Positions 8,858-18,057 are shown, numbered from the stretch's first letter. The stretch is 64,000 nt of DNA from Paenibacillus_E qinlingensis_A (GCF_031455095.1 NZ_JAVDSB010000016.1:67508-131507), one strand, 5' to 3'. Notes: generated from the letters alone by a model not told the origin. Numbers and translations: made by a program.

Positions 8858-9580
8858 CTATTCAAGTCCCTTCTTACCGGGCATCCAAAAGGGCTTCGCT
8901 TTAATTTGACGATTCTCCCATTGGTGATGCATTTTCATATAGTTACGCATCTCGACACAAACCCGTCCATCGCCTCCCACATAGAGCATGCCCTTACCTT
9001 GTGCTTGTTTCATGATTAGCTCTAGTTGTTCCGTCAACGACTGTACAGGGTTTGCAGGCAAGTTATAGAAGGTGAGGGGAGATGTTCCATCCAAATCGGT
9101 GAAAAAATCTTGTTTATGATCGGCATAAATGAGGCTAAATACCTTTTTGTGTGGAGGGATTTGGCGATGGATTTCATACAAATGGGCTAATGAGGAGATG
9201 TCTCCGATAAGGATATAGTAATCAGGGGATTCATCATACACAAAATTTCCTTTAGGTCCTGTGAAATGAACGGTATCACCATTTTGTAGACGCTTAGCCC
9301 AACTTGCCCCAGATCCTGAGGAAAATGTGCAAGCCGCTATTTCAATGACTTGAGATGCCGTATCATAACGCCAGACGGAATAGGTTCGGATCATGTCGGT
9401 TAGTTTAACGGATTGATCAGCACCTACCAATACGCGCAGAAACTCTCCTGGCGTATAGGAAAGGCCTTTGGCCTGCTGTAGCTGAAGTGAAATTCTAAAC
9501 GTATGCTCAGCAATTTGTTGCTTTTGAATGACGGTAGCCTTATGTGAAATGCGTTTACCCAAGTTTTCTAAAATCCCCAT
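8858..9580 (-). CDS. siderophore-interacting protein family, FAD-dependent ferric reductase
   Basis: The 240-residue protein matches the ViuB/SIP family: an FAD-binding beta-barrel with the RTYSVWRYD motif (Arg-x-Tyr-Ser binds the flavin), then KGNFVYDESPDYYILIGDISSLAHLYE, and a C-terminal NAD(P)H-binding part ending in the conserved YWMPG-like KPFWMPGKKGLE. It would reduce ferric siderophores in the cytoplasm to free iron. SD AAGGGG lies 9 bases upstream of ATG. The gene converges with the rhodanese gene, and no Fur box is evident. Confidence 0.85.
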   Translation of the reverse strand: MGILENLGKRISHKATVIQKQQIAEHTFRISLQLQQAKGLSYTPGEFLRVLVGADQSVKLTDMIRTYSVWRYDTASQVIEIAACTFSSGSGASWAKRLQNGDTVHFTGPKGNFVYDESPDYYILIGDISSLAHLYEIHRQIPPHKKVFSLIYADHKQDFFTDLDGTSPLTFYNLPANPVQSLTEQLELIMKQAQGKGMLYVGGDGRVCVEMRNYMKMHHQWENRQIKAKPFWMPGKKGLE

Positions 9581-9639
9581 AGGAACAACCCCTTCAGCCG
9601 AATGGCATATTCAGCAAATTTTTCTGATCCAGATCTTTC

Positions 9640-9687
9640 AAAACCCACTTTTGGCCGCACGATTGTGCAAGCCTTCGGTGGGTTTTT
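9640..9687. terminator. hairpin between SUFU-domain and SIP genes
   Basis: Arms AAAACCCAC (9639-9647) and GTGGGTTTT (9678-9686) pair, with an inner GCAC/GTGC hairpin. On the minus strand it follows the stop of the SUFU gene by 8 bases but has a short T run. Confidence 0.55.
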
Positions 9688-9694
9688 CACTGCT

Positions 9695-10426
9695 TTAGAA
9701 CAATCCGAATCGTTTTTTGCACGTATTTTTACGTCGAGGATCAAGAAGTTCAGTAACGCCTGCTTTGTCTAGCTTTTTGTATAATGCTTCGGCACCATGA
9801 TTAAGTTTATAGTCCATTTCTTCACTATAAAGTGGAGTTAAGCTGAAGAAATGAACTTCTTTGTCTGGCGAGATGGTTAATGTGAAGAACTCATTAATTT
9901 GCTGCACGATGGAAGGAATCGTTAGCATCATGCCCATCAGCTTCGTGTTGCTTGCATAAGGTTCAGCAGGATTGTTATTGGGAATGGTGTGAGCAGTATA
10001 CAGCCACGTATTGTATTCGTGTGGAAGTCTTGCTAGCGTTTTTAAGCTGCGGATCGGCCAATAATTTTCTTCTTTTTGCATGCTTTCGTTTGATAGCTGC
10101 CAATCTGCAGGAAGACAGATCAAAAGTTCGGCATAGCGGAAGGCTTCCGCTCCTTGTGGGACCGTCATGGGTAAGTTGCTCATGCCGGAGGTTACCAATG
10201 TGATGTAATTGCGCTCCTTAGTCGGAGCTACGTAAAGGATGTCAATATGAACCAAGTCGGAGATGATTTCATGGAATACGGATTGGATCGGTCCGATGTA
10301 CGTCTCCACATGCTGAGAAATGAGTTCGATTGAAGCTTCATTCCCTTGGGCGAATGTGAAAGGTCGATCTGTTGCTTGATGGCGATATATGGTGCTGCCG
10401 CCTGAGGATTGCTCTTTAGTAGTCAT
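9695..10426 (-). CDS. suppressor of fused (SUFU) domain protein
   Basis: The 243-residue cytoplasmic protein carries the bacterial SUFU domain: HIDILYVAPTKERNYITLVTSGMSNLPM, AELLICLPADW, and FFSLTPLYSEEMDYKLNHGAEAL near the C-terminus. Bacterial SUFU proteins often belong to polymorphic-toxin immunity families, but many are orphan genes as here, with no toxin gene beside it. SD AGAAGGAG precedes ATG by 6 bases. It is divergent from the flippase-like gene. Function is uncertain. Confidence 0.85.
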   Translation of the reverse strand: MTTKEQSSGGSTIYRHQATDRPFTFAQGNEASIELISQHVETYIGPIQSVFHEIISDLVHIDILYVAPTKERNYITLVTSGMSNLPMTVPQGAEAFRYAELLICLPADWQLSNESMQKEENYWPIRSLKTLARLPHEYNTWLYTAHTIPNNNPAEPYASNTKLMGMMLTIPSIVQQINEFFTLTISPDKEVHFFSLTPLYSEEMDYKLNHGAEALYKKLDKAGVTELLDPRRKNTCKKRFGLF

Positions 10427-10623
10427 TTGGACTCCTTCTGGAATGTAGAAATTGAGATTAAGTTAACTATATCGGTATTTGTTGTAATTGGGAATATTTA
10501 GTTTGATTTAGAGTGTGATCAGCACATTAACAAAATAAAAATGATTGCCTGCATGACGTTTTACAATGCTGTTGTACAATAATTGGACCCGCCATACGTA
10601 TAGGAAGGGACGGTGGAGCCAAG

Positions 10624-11613
10624 ATGCTGCGGAGATGGTGGCCAGTGCTTCTAAAGGGCTTACTCGTGGCCGTCATTTTGTATTTTGCCAAGAGAAGCTT
10701 AGCGCTAGAGCCGGCGGACTTACTAACGTTTCTGATGGATGCAGATTATCGTTTTTATGTATCTATGGTCCTTTTCACCGTGTTTTTAATACTGCAAGCG
10801 AGCATTTGGGTGCTTATTGTCAATGCCGTTGGAGCAAGAACGGACAGTCCTACAAGACTGGATCTATTATTAGGTCTGACTATGTTTATTAACTCGCAAT
10901 TCGCCAAGTACATACCAGGTGGCTTCTGGAATTATGCGGGCCGCATTGTACTCGCCACAAGGGCTGGTGTATCACTGGGTACGCAGTTTGCCGCCATCCT
11001 ATACGAAAACGTTCTCTTAGTGTCCGCGGCGCTTTCGTATGCACTTTTACTTGCTTTTAGCCTAGACGTTGTATCAATTCCTGTTTGCATATTCATTGTT
11101 GTTATTGCCGGTGTAGCCTATAGGTATTATTCAAGGATTACAGCTTGGTTAGGCCGAGTATTCGCTCACATTTCTCGATGGAAGGTACTCCATAGGCTGC
11201 TACAGCGATTCACTAATTCCGCCTATACCCTGTCGAGTAGCAGCGCGGGTGCCATCTTGTCCCGCAATCAATTTTTTAGTTATTTTTGTTGTTTTCTAGG
11301 CAGTCATTTCGTGATGGGAATCGCCTTCTGGATGTTGTCAAATAGCTTCGGAGCTGGCCGAATTAGCGTATTGTATGCGGCAGGTACGTTCGCCACTTCT
11401 TGGCTGCTCGGATTGTTAAGTCCACTTCCTGGCGGGCTTGGTGTTAGGGAGGGCTTCTTGGTTTACTTTTTATCGCACAAGCTAGGTGCGGAGGCCGCAC
11501 TGAACATTTCGATCCTAGCAAGGATATGGAATATGATGGCTGAAATTACATTTTGGGTCGTGATTCAAATGGCCAACAGACTAGTTCGAAAGGTGAGAAG
11601 CTATGAATCGTAA
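10624..11613 (+). CDS. flippase-like domain protein (lysylphosphatidylglycerol synthase TM / UPF0104 family)
   Basis: The 329-residue membrane protein has about eight hydrophobic segments and the family signature PLPGGLGVREG near residue 280 (family form PGGLGxxE). It lacks the C-terminal aminoacyl-transferase domain of full MprF. Such stand-alone proteins are thought to flip or move glycolipids. SD GGTGGAG precedes ATG by 6 bases. Its 3' end overlaps the glycosyltransferase start by 11 bases, which supports a joint role in making and moving a membrane glycolipid or a related envelope polymer. Confidence 0.8.
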   Translation: MLRRWWPVLLKGLLVAVILYFAKRSLALEPADLLTFLMDADYRFYVSMVLFTVFLILQASIWVLIVNAVGARTDSPTRLDLLLGLTMFINSQFAKYIPGGFWNYAGRIVLATRAGVSLGTQFAAILYENVLLVSAALSYALLLAFSLDVVSIPVCIFIVVIAGVAYRYYSRITAWLGRVFAHISRWKVLHRLLQRFTNSAYTLSSSSAGAILSRNQFFSYFCCFLGSHFVMGIAFWMLSNSFGAGRISVLYAAGTFATSWLLGLLSPLPGGLGVREGFLVYFLSHKLGAEAALNISILARIWNMMAEITFWVVIQMANRLVRKVRSYES

Positions 11614-12808
11614 AAAAGTCGTGCTTGTAGCTGGTGTTTTCCCTCCTGGAATTGGTGGTATGCAAAGTTATTACTACAACCTTTCTAAGCATACGAAACA
11701 TGAGATTACAGTTCTCGCTCCAGCGTATCCAGGCAGCGAAGCTTTCGATGGTCAGCAATCCTTTCGAACGGTGCGTGGGGCATTCATGCGTAATGAGCGT
11801 GCGCACATTCTGAGCTGGGGGCGACTTTTTCGGCATGTGAGAAAAATGATGGTGGAAGAGCCTGATGTTACGGTCTACGGATATGTGCTAATTGGTATCA
11901 TCGGTCTGTTGTTTCGGGTTTTTGGCAAACGACGTTATGTCATTTCCACGCATGGGATGGATATGCTGATGTTTCGTCGATTTATCGGCCTAAATCAAAT
12001 CGTGAAGCTCATATTGGTTCATGCAGACGGTGTGTTGACGAATAGTATATTTACCAGAAAATTGGTAGAAGATTATGGCGTCGATCCTTCACGTATTCGT
12101 CTTGTACATCCTGGTGTGGAGGCTGTTTTTGACCAGAGATCTGCAAATGTGGAACTGATCCGACGCCATGGGCTTGAAGATAAGTACGTCATTTTATCCG
12201 TCGGTCGACTTGTCACTAGGAAGGGACAGGATCGCGTCATAGAGGCCATGCCCGAAATCCTAAAGCATATTCCCAATGCAGTGTATGTCATTGTCGGAGA
12301 TGGTCCCGATCGTGCACGACTTGAACACATTGTACAGGTGAATGGCGTCTCAGATGCGGTTATTTTCATTGGTAGTATCAGCGGAAGTGAGAGTTTGAAT
12401 GACTATTACAACATGGCAGATCAGTTTATTATGGTGTGTCGAGAGCTGGAGAAGGGGGATGCCGAAGGTTTCGGGATCGTCTACTTGGAAGCAGCCTCGG
12501 CAGGAGTGCCGGTTATAGCTGGAAGGTCCGGCGGAGCTCTGGAGGCGGTGCTTGACGGGGTGACGGGGCTGCTCGTTAATCCAGATTCACATACGGAAAT
12601 TATAGAAAGCGTTCTCCAATTGGCCCAAGATCATGCGCTTAGAGATCGCTTGATCACAGCTGGCTATAAACGTGCGAAGACAGGGTTCCAGTATGAAGTC
12701 CTCGCGGAGATATTTGATCAATACGTGGAAGAGCTGTGTGCAAGCCCGCGGGCCAACAACAGCAAGCTAGTTAGGAAACGGCCTCGTATGAAGCAGGATA
12801 TCCGGTAA
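11603..12808 (+). CDS. glycosyltransferase family 4
   Basis: The 401-residue protein has the two-Rossmann GT-B pattern of GT4: N-terminal VAGVFPPGIGGMQSYYYNLS, central SVGRLVTRKGQDRVIEAMPEI, and the C-terminal E-x7-E nucleotide-sugar motif EGFGIVYLEAASAGVPVIAG. It retains the donor-binding residues expected of a retaining enzyme (PimB/WcaL-like). It is cytoplasmic or peripheral to the membrane. It is translationally coupled to the flippase-like gene. Acceptor and sugar are unknown. A strong terminator follows. Confidence 0.9.
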   Translation: MNRKKVVLVAGVFPPGIGGMQSYYYNLSKHTKHEITVLAPAYPGSEAFDGQQSFRTVRGAFMRNERAHILSWGRLFRHVRKMMVEEPDVTVYGYVLIGIIGLLFRVFGKRRYVISTHGMDMLMFRRFIGLNQIVKLILVHADGVLTNSIFTRKLVEDYGVDPSRIRLVHPGVEAVFDQRSANVELIRRHGLEDKYVILSVGRLVTRKGQDRVIEAMPEILKHIPNAVYVIVGDGPDRARLEHIVQVNGVSDAVIFIGSISGSESLNDYYNMADQFIMVCRELEKGDAEGFGIVYLEAASAGVPVIAGRSGGALEAVLDGVTGLLVNPDSHTEIIESVLQLAQDHALRDRLITAGYKRAKTGFQYEVLAEIFDQYVEELCASPRANNSKLVRKRPRMKQDIR

Positions 12809-12815
12809 AGGTTAC

Positions 12816-12860
12816 AAAAAAAGGCTAGAAATCACCTCGAAGGTGGCTTCTAGCCTTTAT
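12816..12860. terminator. bidirectional terminator
   Basis: Arms AAGGCTAGAA (12821-12830) and TTCTAGCCTT (12848-12857), flanked by A and T runs, serve both the glycosyltransferase (+) and the YhgE gene (-). An inner CACCT/AGGTG hairpin strengthens it. Confidence 0.9.
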
Positions 12861-12868
12861 TAATTTCA

Positions 12869-15064
12869 TTAGACCGTAACAGGCATCAATTGTTCCTCAT
12901 CGTGACTATCTTGCTTTTTTCGAGTGAGAAAATAAACGCTGGTTAGTATCAAAGCGGCTACCAAGTAGATACTCAGGTAACCCACTTGATGCCACATCTC
13001 CGCATACTGACCACTGGAAATGACGTACCGGAAACCTTGAATAGCATAAGTCATCGGCAGCCAAGGATGCAGAGCTTGCGCCCAATCAGGCAATAGCTCT
13101 AGCGGATAAGTTCCCGCACTTGATGCTAACTGTAGAATCATCAGCAGCAATACGACGAATCGACCAGGTTGATCGAGCCATGTGACCAGCATTTGAATGA
13201 TCAGCATGAAAGTTAGGCCAACGACGAAGGTGAAGACATAAAACAAGGGAATGCTCTGTACCTTCAAGTCTAAGACATAAGTGAGAACGGTCGTTGCAAT
13301 CAATGCTTGGAAAATACTCATCAAACTAAAGGTTAAAAGCTTGCTGACCAGCAACCGGAACCCGTGAGCACCTGTAGTGAACGTGCTTCTAGCTGCGTAG
13401 ATCGTTGTGAACACGAGCGAACCTGCAAATAACGCCATGGATATGAAATAAGGGGCAATGCCATTGGCATAGATCGACACCTTACGGTCGTCATTAGCTG
13501 TAATCTTAACGGGCTCTGCCAGCATTTTGATCGTGTTGTCATCAGCTTTGACCGCGGCTGTCTGCGCCGCGGCATCGTTTAATTTCGATGCTAGCTGACC
13601 GCTGCCATCGACCAATTTCGCTGCACCTGTGTCAAGCGCAGTCGCACCCTCATTCAGCTGCGCGGCGCCACTTGCCACTTTATGAATGCCTGCTGTCATT
13701 TGCGTCATGCCGCTTGCCAGATCTCCGGCTCCTGTGCTGACTTGCGCCGCGCCGCTTTGCAGCTTGGTGGCGCCCGCAGCTAGCTGCGGCAAGTTGGCGT
13801 TAAAGGCGTGCAGGCCATCTGCAAGCTGCTGCCCGCCCGTTTGTAGTTGAGTTGCTCCAGCAACTAATTGCTTTTGACTGTCGCGGAGCTTCTCAGCGCC
13901 AGTGACGAGCTTTTCTGTGCCAGAGGCCACGGACTGGCTGCCTGTGAGCAGCTTCGACTCCGCATCATGCAACTTTTTGTTGCCTTCTGCGACTTCTTTG
14001 CTGGCTGCGATGAGCTTGGTCATTGTCGCATTGGAAGCCAAATCAGGATGCGCTGCGACGAAGGCTTCAAGACCAGTGGCGACCTGTGCGGAGCCATCTT
14101 CCAGCTTATTGCTGGCACTTACAGCTGATGTAAGGCCATCGACGACTTGCGTGCTGCCTTTGGCGGAAGCGGCAAGCCCAGAGGCCAATTGCTCAGCGCC
14201 GGTTTGGGAGGCTTGTAGCCCTGTTACCAAGGAAGAAGTGCCTGCTGCTGCTTTCTGAGCACCTTGCTCCAGCTGAGCGCCTGCGTCTTGCAATTGGTTG
14301 GCGCCGCTCGCTAGAGAAGCGGCTCCCTTGCTAACTTCCGATGCGCCTGAGCTAAGGGAAGCGGCTCCTTTTTGAAGTAAACCAGCGCTGTCGTCCAATT
14401 GTTTGGTGCCATCCGCTAGGATGACCAAGTTGGATTTGACTTGATGAATCCCGTCGCTTAAGGTTTGAGCCCCTGCCTGGAGATCGGAGGCTCCTTTGCC
14501 TGCTTCGCTGAGCCCATTTGAAATCGTTTCGAATTCAGAAAGAATGCTTGTAGAGTAAGCTTCCGTCAATGTGTGAGAAAGCTTGTTTTTTAATTCTTTT
14601 GTCGCGCTTTCCCCAATCTGACCAGCAACAAAGTTGTAATAACTGTTGGATTCGAAAATGATCTCTGCCTGCTTCGGTGTCGAGCTTGTAATCGAAGCGG
14701 CGTCTGTTGAAAATGAAGGCGGAACAGTAATCGTGGCATAATAATGGTTATTTCTCATCCCAAGTGCGGCTTCCTCTGCACTCATGAATCCCCACGCAAA
14801 TGAGCTGTTTTTCTTCAATTCATCGATGAATTCATTGCCCACATTGCGGGATTCGCCTTCAAAATCAGCGCCTTGATCCATATTGACCACAGCGATTGGA
14901 AGTTTCTCCAATTGGCCGTAAGGGTCCCAAGTGCCTTTCAGTAAGAATCCGCTATATAAAATAGGAACTAAGGCAACAGCTATAAAGGTAATGATCATCA
15001 TGGGGTTCTTAATAAATCGGCGAAATTCACCTGCGAATACTTGAAAAATGTTGTTTTTTTTCAA
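12869..15064 (-). CDS. YhgE/Pip domain protein, ABC-2 type membrane protein
   Basis: The 731-residue protein has one N-terminal membrane segment (FITFIAVALVPILYSGFL), a long extracytoplasmic part and five or six C-terminal membrane segments, as in YhgE/phage-infection protein (Pip) and EsaA-like proteins. The middle is a long coiled-coil-like repeat in which SGAxxLxxGA-type units recur about 20 times. I chose TTG at 15064 because SD AAAGGAG lies 8 bases before it; the upstream ATG at 15100 has none. It is divergent from a LysR gene, its probable regulator. A role in export or in the cell envelope is likely. Confidence 0.85.
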   Translation of the reverse strand: MKKNNIFQVFAGEFRRFIKNPMMIITFIAVALVPILYSGFLLKGTWDPYGQLEKLPIAVVNMDQGADFEGESRNVGNEFIDELKKNSSFAWGFMSAEEAALGMRNNHYYATITVPPSFSTDAASITSSTPKQAEIIFESNSYYNFVAGQIGESATKELKNKLSHTLTEAYSTSILSEFETISNGLSEAGKGASDLQAGAQTLSDGIHQVKSNLVILADGTKQLDDSAGLLQKGAASLSSGASEVSKGAASLASGANQLQDAGAQLEQGAQKAAAGTSSLVTGLQASQTGAEQLASGLAASAKGSTQVVDGLTSAVSASNKLEDGSAQVATGLEAFVAAHPDLASNATMTKLIAASKEVAEGNKKLHDAESKLLTGSQSVASGTEKLVTGAEKLRDSQKQLVAGATQLQTGGQQLADGLHAFNANLPQLAAGATKLQSGAAQVSTGAGDLASGMTQMTAGIHKVASGAAQLNEGATALDTGAAKLVDGSGQLASKLNDAAAQTAAVKADDNTIKMLAEPVKITANDDRKVSIYANGIAPYFISMALFAGSLVFTTIYAARSTFTTGAHGFRLLVSKLLTFSLMSIFQALIATTVLTYVLDLKVQSIPLFYVFTFVVGLTFMLIIQMLVTWLDQPGRFVVLLLMILQLASSAGTYPLELLPDWAQALHPWLPMTYAIQGFRYVISSGQYAEMWHQVGYLSIYLVAALILTSVYFLTRKKQDSHDEEQLMPVTV

Positions 15065-15245
15065 TGGTAATGCTCCTTTCAAGATAGAATAAATAAACAC
15101 AATCGTCGTAGAAAGACGATGCGGTCGGTTAATGTGAGTGATATTCGTCGTTAATGATGTTCCCTTAATCCAAACAATTATTCGAAAGAATAAGTTTCAT
15201 TGAAGTGGTTTCGGCAAGGTTGAGATAGTTACTATATAATACCAC

Positions 15246-15257
15246 TATCATATGATA
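15246..15257. promoter_or_regulatory. palindrome in the YhgE/LysR divergent region
   Basis: TATCATATGATA is a perfect 12-base palindrome in an AT-rich region, 55 bases upstream of the LysR start and about 180 bases upstream of the YhgE start. A TATAAT lies just before it at 15235. It may be the LysR binding site. Confidence 0.4.
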
Positions 15258-15312
15258 AAATATATTTAAGTTTAATTTATTTGACTAAACAAAAAGTTAA
15301 GGATGAGCTATT

Positions 15313-16203
15313 TTGAATATCATACAACTTCAATATTTCATTGACTCGGCGGAATCAGGTTCGTTCACCGAAACGGCCAAAAAGCATGGGATTACCGTTC
15401 CAGCCGTAAGTCAGTCCATTAGCCAGCTAGAACTTGAATTAGAAGTTACGTTGTTTACTCGTTCCAAAAAAGGCATCGCACTTACACAGGATGGGTTTAA
15501 AGCTAGGCAATATGCACGTACCATACTGACGAATGTGCGGAATATGAGAAATGAGCTCTCCCAATCCAAATCCATCAATACAGGGAATATTGTGATTGCC
15601 ACGATTCCTGGCATGGTTTCATTAGTAACAGATACCACGATTACTTTTATGGGGATCTATCCGCATATTAATGTGCAACTTTTGGAGGGCGATAATACAG
15701 CGGTGATGAATCAGGTGATGAAAGGGGAAGCGGACATGGGGTTCGTCTCTTTGTCGCGCGAGAGTCAGAACGATTCGTTCACGTGGGAGCCTGTGATTCG
15801 CGGGGAAGCCGTCATTGTCGTGAATAAACAATCCCCTCTGCGATTTTTAACTGCGATAACTGGCTCTGAGTTACATAATGAAGTATTCGTTATTTATAAA
15901 GATGCTTATATAGAAAGAATTGCAGCGGAGTTAATTTCCGGAGATTCAGGCAATCGAATTGCCCTGACAACCAATAACACGCAAGCCATCATGCAAATGG
16001 TTAGCCGCGGCAATGCGATTACCATTGCGACGGACTACATCGTGAATACTATGCCAGAGAAATTCAAGAACGGGGTCGTCTCGATACCGATTGGCACATA
16101 TAAAAAATACCCGAACTACCTATGGCGTATTACAAAGAAGGATGTTGAAGTGTCCGCGGTAATTAAGGAGTATACGCAGCAGTTGTTTGCTAATTTGGAG
16201 TGA
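15313..16203 (+). CDS. LysR family transcriptional regulator
   Basis: The 296-residue protein has an N-terminal HTH (QLQYFIDSAESGSFTETAKKHG, SQSISQLELEL) and an effector-binding domain that starts near residue 90 (GNIVIATIPG). The start is TTG at 15313, preceded by AAGGATGAG. It is divergent from the YhgE gene, the arrangement in which LysR proteins usually control the neighbour and themselves. Its last 14 bases overlap the end of the convergent oxidoreductase gene. Confidence 0.9.
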   Translation: MNIIQLQYFIDSAESGSFTETAKKHGITVPAVSQSISQLELELEVTLFTRSKKGIALTQDGFKARQYARTILTNVRNMRNELSQSKSINTGNIVIATIPGMVSLVTDTTITFMGIYPHINVQLLEGDNTAVMNQVMKGEADMGFVSLSRESQNDSFTWEPVIRGEAVIVVNKQSPLRFLTAITGSELHNEVFVIYKDAYIERIAAELISGDSGNRIALTTNNTQAIMQMVSRGNAITIATDYIVNTMPEKFKNGVVSIPIGTYKKYPNYLWRITKKDVEVSAVIKEYTQQLFANLE

Positions 16204-17176
16204 GGGGATGCGCCCCAAACGTAATCACTACATTCCCCTTCTTACGCCCTGTATCCACATAGCTGTGAGCTTCAGCCATCTTTTCGAGTGGATAGCGTCT
16301 ATCAATTACGGCTTTCACGTGACCTGCCTCAAAAAGCTTCCCGAGAAAAGCCAGATTCTCTTTCTTTTGCTGTAAGCCCGCGGCTGTGAACTTGGCTTTT
16401 TTGCTGCTAAGCTTGGATGTCCATAACATCTGAAGCATGATGCCCAGTGATGGAACGGTAGTGAGATAGACGCCTTTGGCAGATAGCGAGTCTTTACATT
16501 GTGTGAATGAACGTTTGCCTATCGCATCGAAAATAACATCATACGACTGACCGCTTTTTGTAAAATCCTCCTGCGTATAGTCAATAACCCGATCAGCCCC
16601 CAACGATTTCACGAATGCGGCATTCGTGGAACTGCACACACCTGTCACCTCAGCACCGAAGTACTTCGCCAGTTGTACCGCGTAAGCCCCTACGGATCCG
16701 GAGGCGCCGTTGATCAAGATCTTTTGCCCCCGTTTAAGTTGGGCTGTATCACGGAGGAAGATCAATGCTGTTAAGGCACCGTCACAGAGGCCCGCAGCCT
16801 CTTCAAAGCTCGCATTAACTGGCAGACTAGCCATTGTGGCAGCTTCTGGCAGACATACGTACTCCGCATAGGCACCGAAACTAGTCGGACTAATACCGGA
16901 AACGCGGTCGCCGGCTCGAAAGGCCGTTACGCTTTTACCCACTGCGTCAATTTCACCTGCGAACTCGACGCCGAGTATCGTATGTTTGGGCTTGCGTAGA
17001 CCATACATCAAACGGATGATAAAAGGATCAGCCTTGCGAAAAGCACAATCCGAAGGAGTGACAATAGCCGCGTGCAGTTTAATCCGCACTTCATTGTCCT
17101 TAGGTTCTGGCAGATCTACCTGTCTCAGCAGAAGAACCTCGGGTTTTCCGTACTTTGAACATACAATCGCTCTCAT
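16190..17176 (-). CDS. NAD(P)-dependent alcohol dehydrogenase, quinone oxidoreductase type
   Basis: The 328-residue medium-chain dehydrogenase/reductase lacks the structural zinc cysteines. It has a GroES-like N-terminal part (ILGVEFAGEIDAVGKSVTAF) and a nucleotide-binding part with ILINGASGSVGAYAVQLAKYFGAEVTGV. The Gly/Ala-rich GASGSVG loop is typical of NADPH-using quinone oxidoreductase types. Substrate unknown. SD AGGAGGG precedes ATG. The gene ends inside the 3' end of the LysR gene. Confidence 0.85.
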   Translation of the reverse strand: MRAIVCSKYGKPEVLLLRQVDLPEPKDNEVRIKLHAAIVTPSDCAFRKADPFIIRLMYGLRKPKHTILGVEFAGEIDAVGKSVTAFRAGDRVSGISPTSFGAYAEYVCLPEAATMASLPVNASFEEAAGLCDGALTALIFLRDTAQLKRGQKILINGASGSVGAYAVQLAKYFGAEVTGVCSSTNAAFVKSLGADRVIDYTQEDFTKSGQSYDVIFDAIGKRSFTQCKDSLSAKGVYLTTVPSLGIMLQMLWTSKLSSKKAKFTAAGLQQKKENLAFLGKLFEAGHVKAVIDRRYPLEKMAEAHSYVDTGRKKGNVVITFGAHPLTPN

Positions 17177-17212
17177 TCGTTTCCCTCCTGAATGGGTTGT
17201 TATTAGCCGATC

Positions 17213-17434
17213 TCATAACTGCTCTTCCTCAATAAAGAAAACATCCTCCAACGGTAACTTGAAGACCTGTGCAATACGAAAAGCTAATTCCAAAGAAGGG
17301 GAGTATTTACCCTGTTCGAGAGCGACGATCGTTTGCCTGGTTACCCCAACTTTATCTGCTAGTTGTTGTTGTGTCATTTCATCATGGTTAAATCGTAATT
17401 TCCGTATGTGATTGCTGAACAGACTTTTGCCCAT
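17213..17434 (-). CDS. XRE family helix-turn-helix regulator
   Basis: The 73-residue protein is little more than an HTH: RKLRFNHDEMTQQQLADKVGVTRQTIVALEQGKYSPSL. The signature QQLADKVGVTRQTI is typical of short regulators paired with small membrane proteins in Firmicutes. I chose ATG at 17434, since SD AAGGGAG lies 8 bases before it, rather than the upstream 17476 start. It follows the membrane-protein gene directly and probably represses that operon at a palindrome in its promoter. Confidence 0.9.
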   Translation of the reverse strand: MGKSLFSNHIRKLRFNHDEMTQQQLADKVGVTRQTIVALEQGKYSPSLELAFRIAQVFKLPLEDVFFIEEEQL

Positions 17435-17435
17435 C

Positions 17436-17882
17436 TTAAACTCCCTTCCGATAATGGTAGAGCCGCGTGAATACATTGGCCATTTCTGACATGAATCCTG
17501 AGAAGATAAGAATGATAAACATCGTGGTAGGCGTCATATCCAACACGAGCGACCCCATCGCTAGGAGAAAACCAAGCGTAAAGACATAATGCGAATTTCT
17601 TGTCGCTTTCAAATCAATGAGTTTATCAAGTTCATCCGAGAAAGAAGGCTCCACTTCTTTAGTTGTAATGCGATAAATGATATTGAAGATGATCGCAATG
17701 ATGATTTTGGCAACAATGGAGACTGGTATTAAGATTAAGATGGCTGCCGCCCAGAAGTGAAAGGTTTCCGTTGTATCCATGCTCGTATCTTGAACCTTTT
17801 GAAAGATATACCAACAATAGAAACCAAAAATGAACACCGTGCTTATAAATGAGACGATATGCTTTTTCTCTTGATAGGACAT
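17436..17882 (-). CDS. small integral membrane protein, partner of XRE regulator
   Basis: The 148-residue protein has about four hydrophobic segments (roughly 12-30, 43-68, 97-115 and 118-136) with a charged loop TTKEVEPSFSDELDKLIDLKATRNSH between the second and third. I chose ATG at 17882 (SD AGGAGG, 9 bases). The XRE gene starts one base after its stop. The family is often annotated as a DUF membrane protein next to an HTH regulator. Function is unknown. Confidence 0.8.
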   Translation of the reverse strand: MSYQEKKHIVSFISTVFIFGFYCWYIFQKVQDTSMDTTETFHFWAAAILILIPVSIVAKIIIAIIFNIIYRITTKEVEPSFSDELDKLIDLKATRNSHYVFTLGFLLAMGSLVLDMTPTTMFIILIFSGFMSEMANVFTRLYHYRKGV

Positions 17883-17937
17883 TTCTTTGGTGCCTCCTGT
17901 ATGCTCATTTTTACCTTTAGTAAAATACTCTATACAC

Positions 17938-17966
17938 AATGTAGCGTATACTATACATTAAGTCAA
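17938..17966 (-). promoter_or_regulatory. promoter with operator in the spacer for the membrane protein/XRE operon
   Basis: On the minus strand TTGACT (17961-17966) and TACATT (17938-17943) are 17 bases apart. The perfect palindrome GTATAcTATAC (17946-17956) lies inside the spacer, where a bound XRE dimer would stop RNA polymerase. Similar TATAC half-sites occur on both sides. Confidence 0.6.
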
Positions 17967-18057
17967 CTGTACAATACACTATTTATAAAAAAATGTCGTG
18001 AAGCTAAACATGATATAATCAGCCTAGAATGAATGATGCAGGTCAAAGGGGATAGCT

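Noticed and set aside
12073..12369. Antisense frame inside the glycosyltransferase gene
   Set aside because: No SD and no recognisable domain; a shadow of a clear gene.
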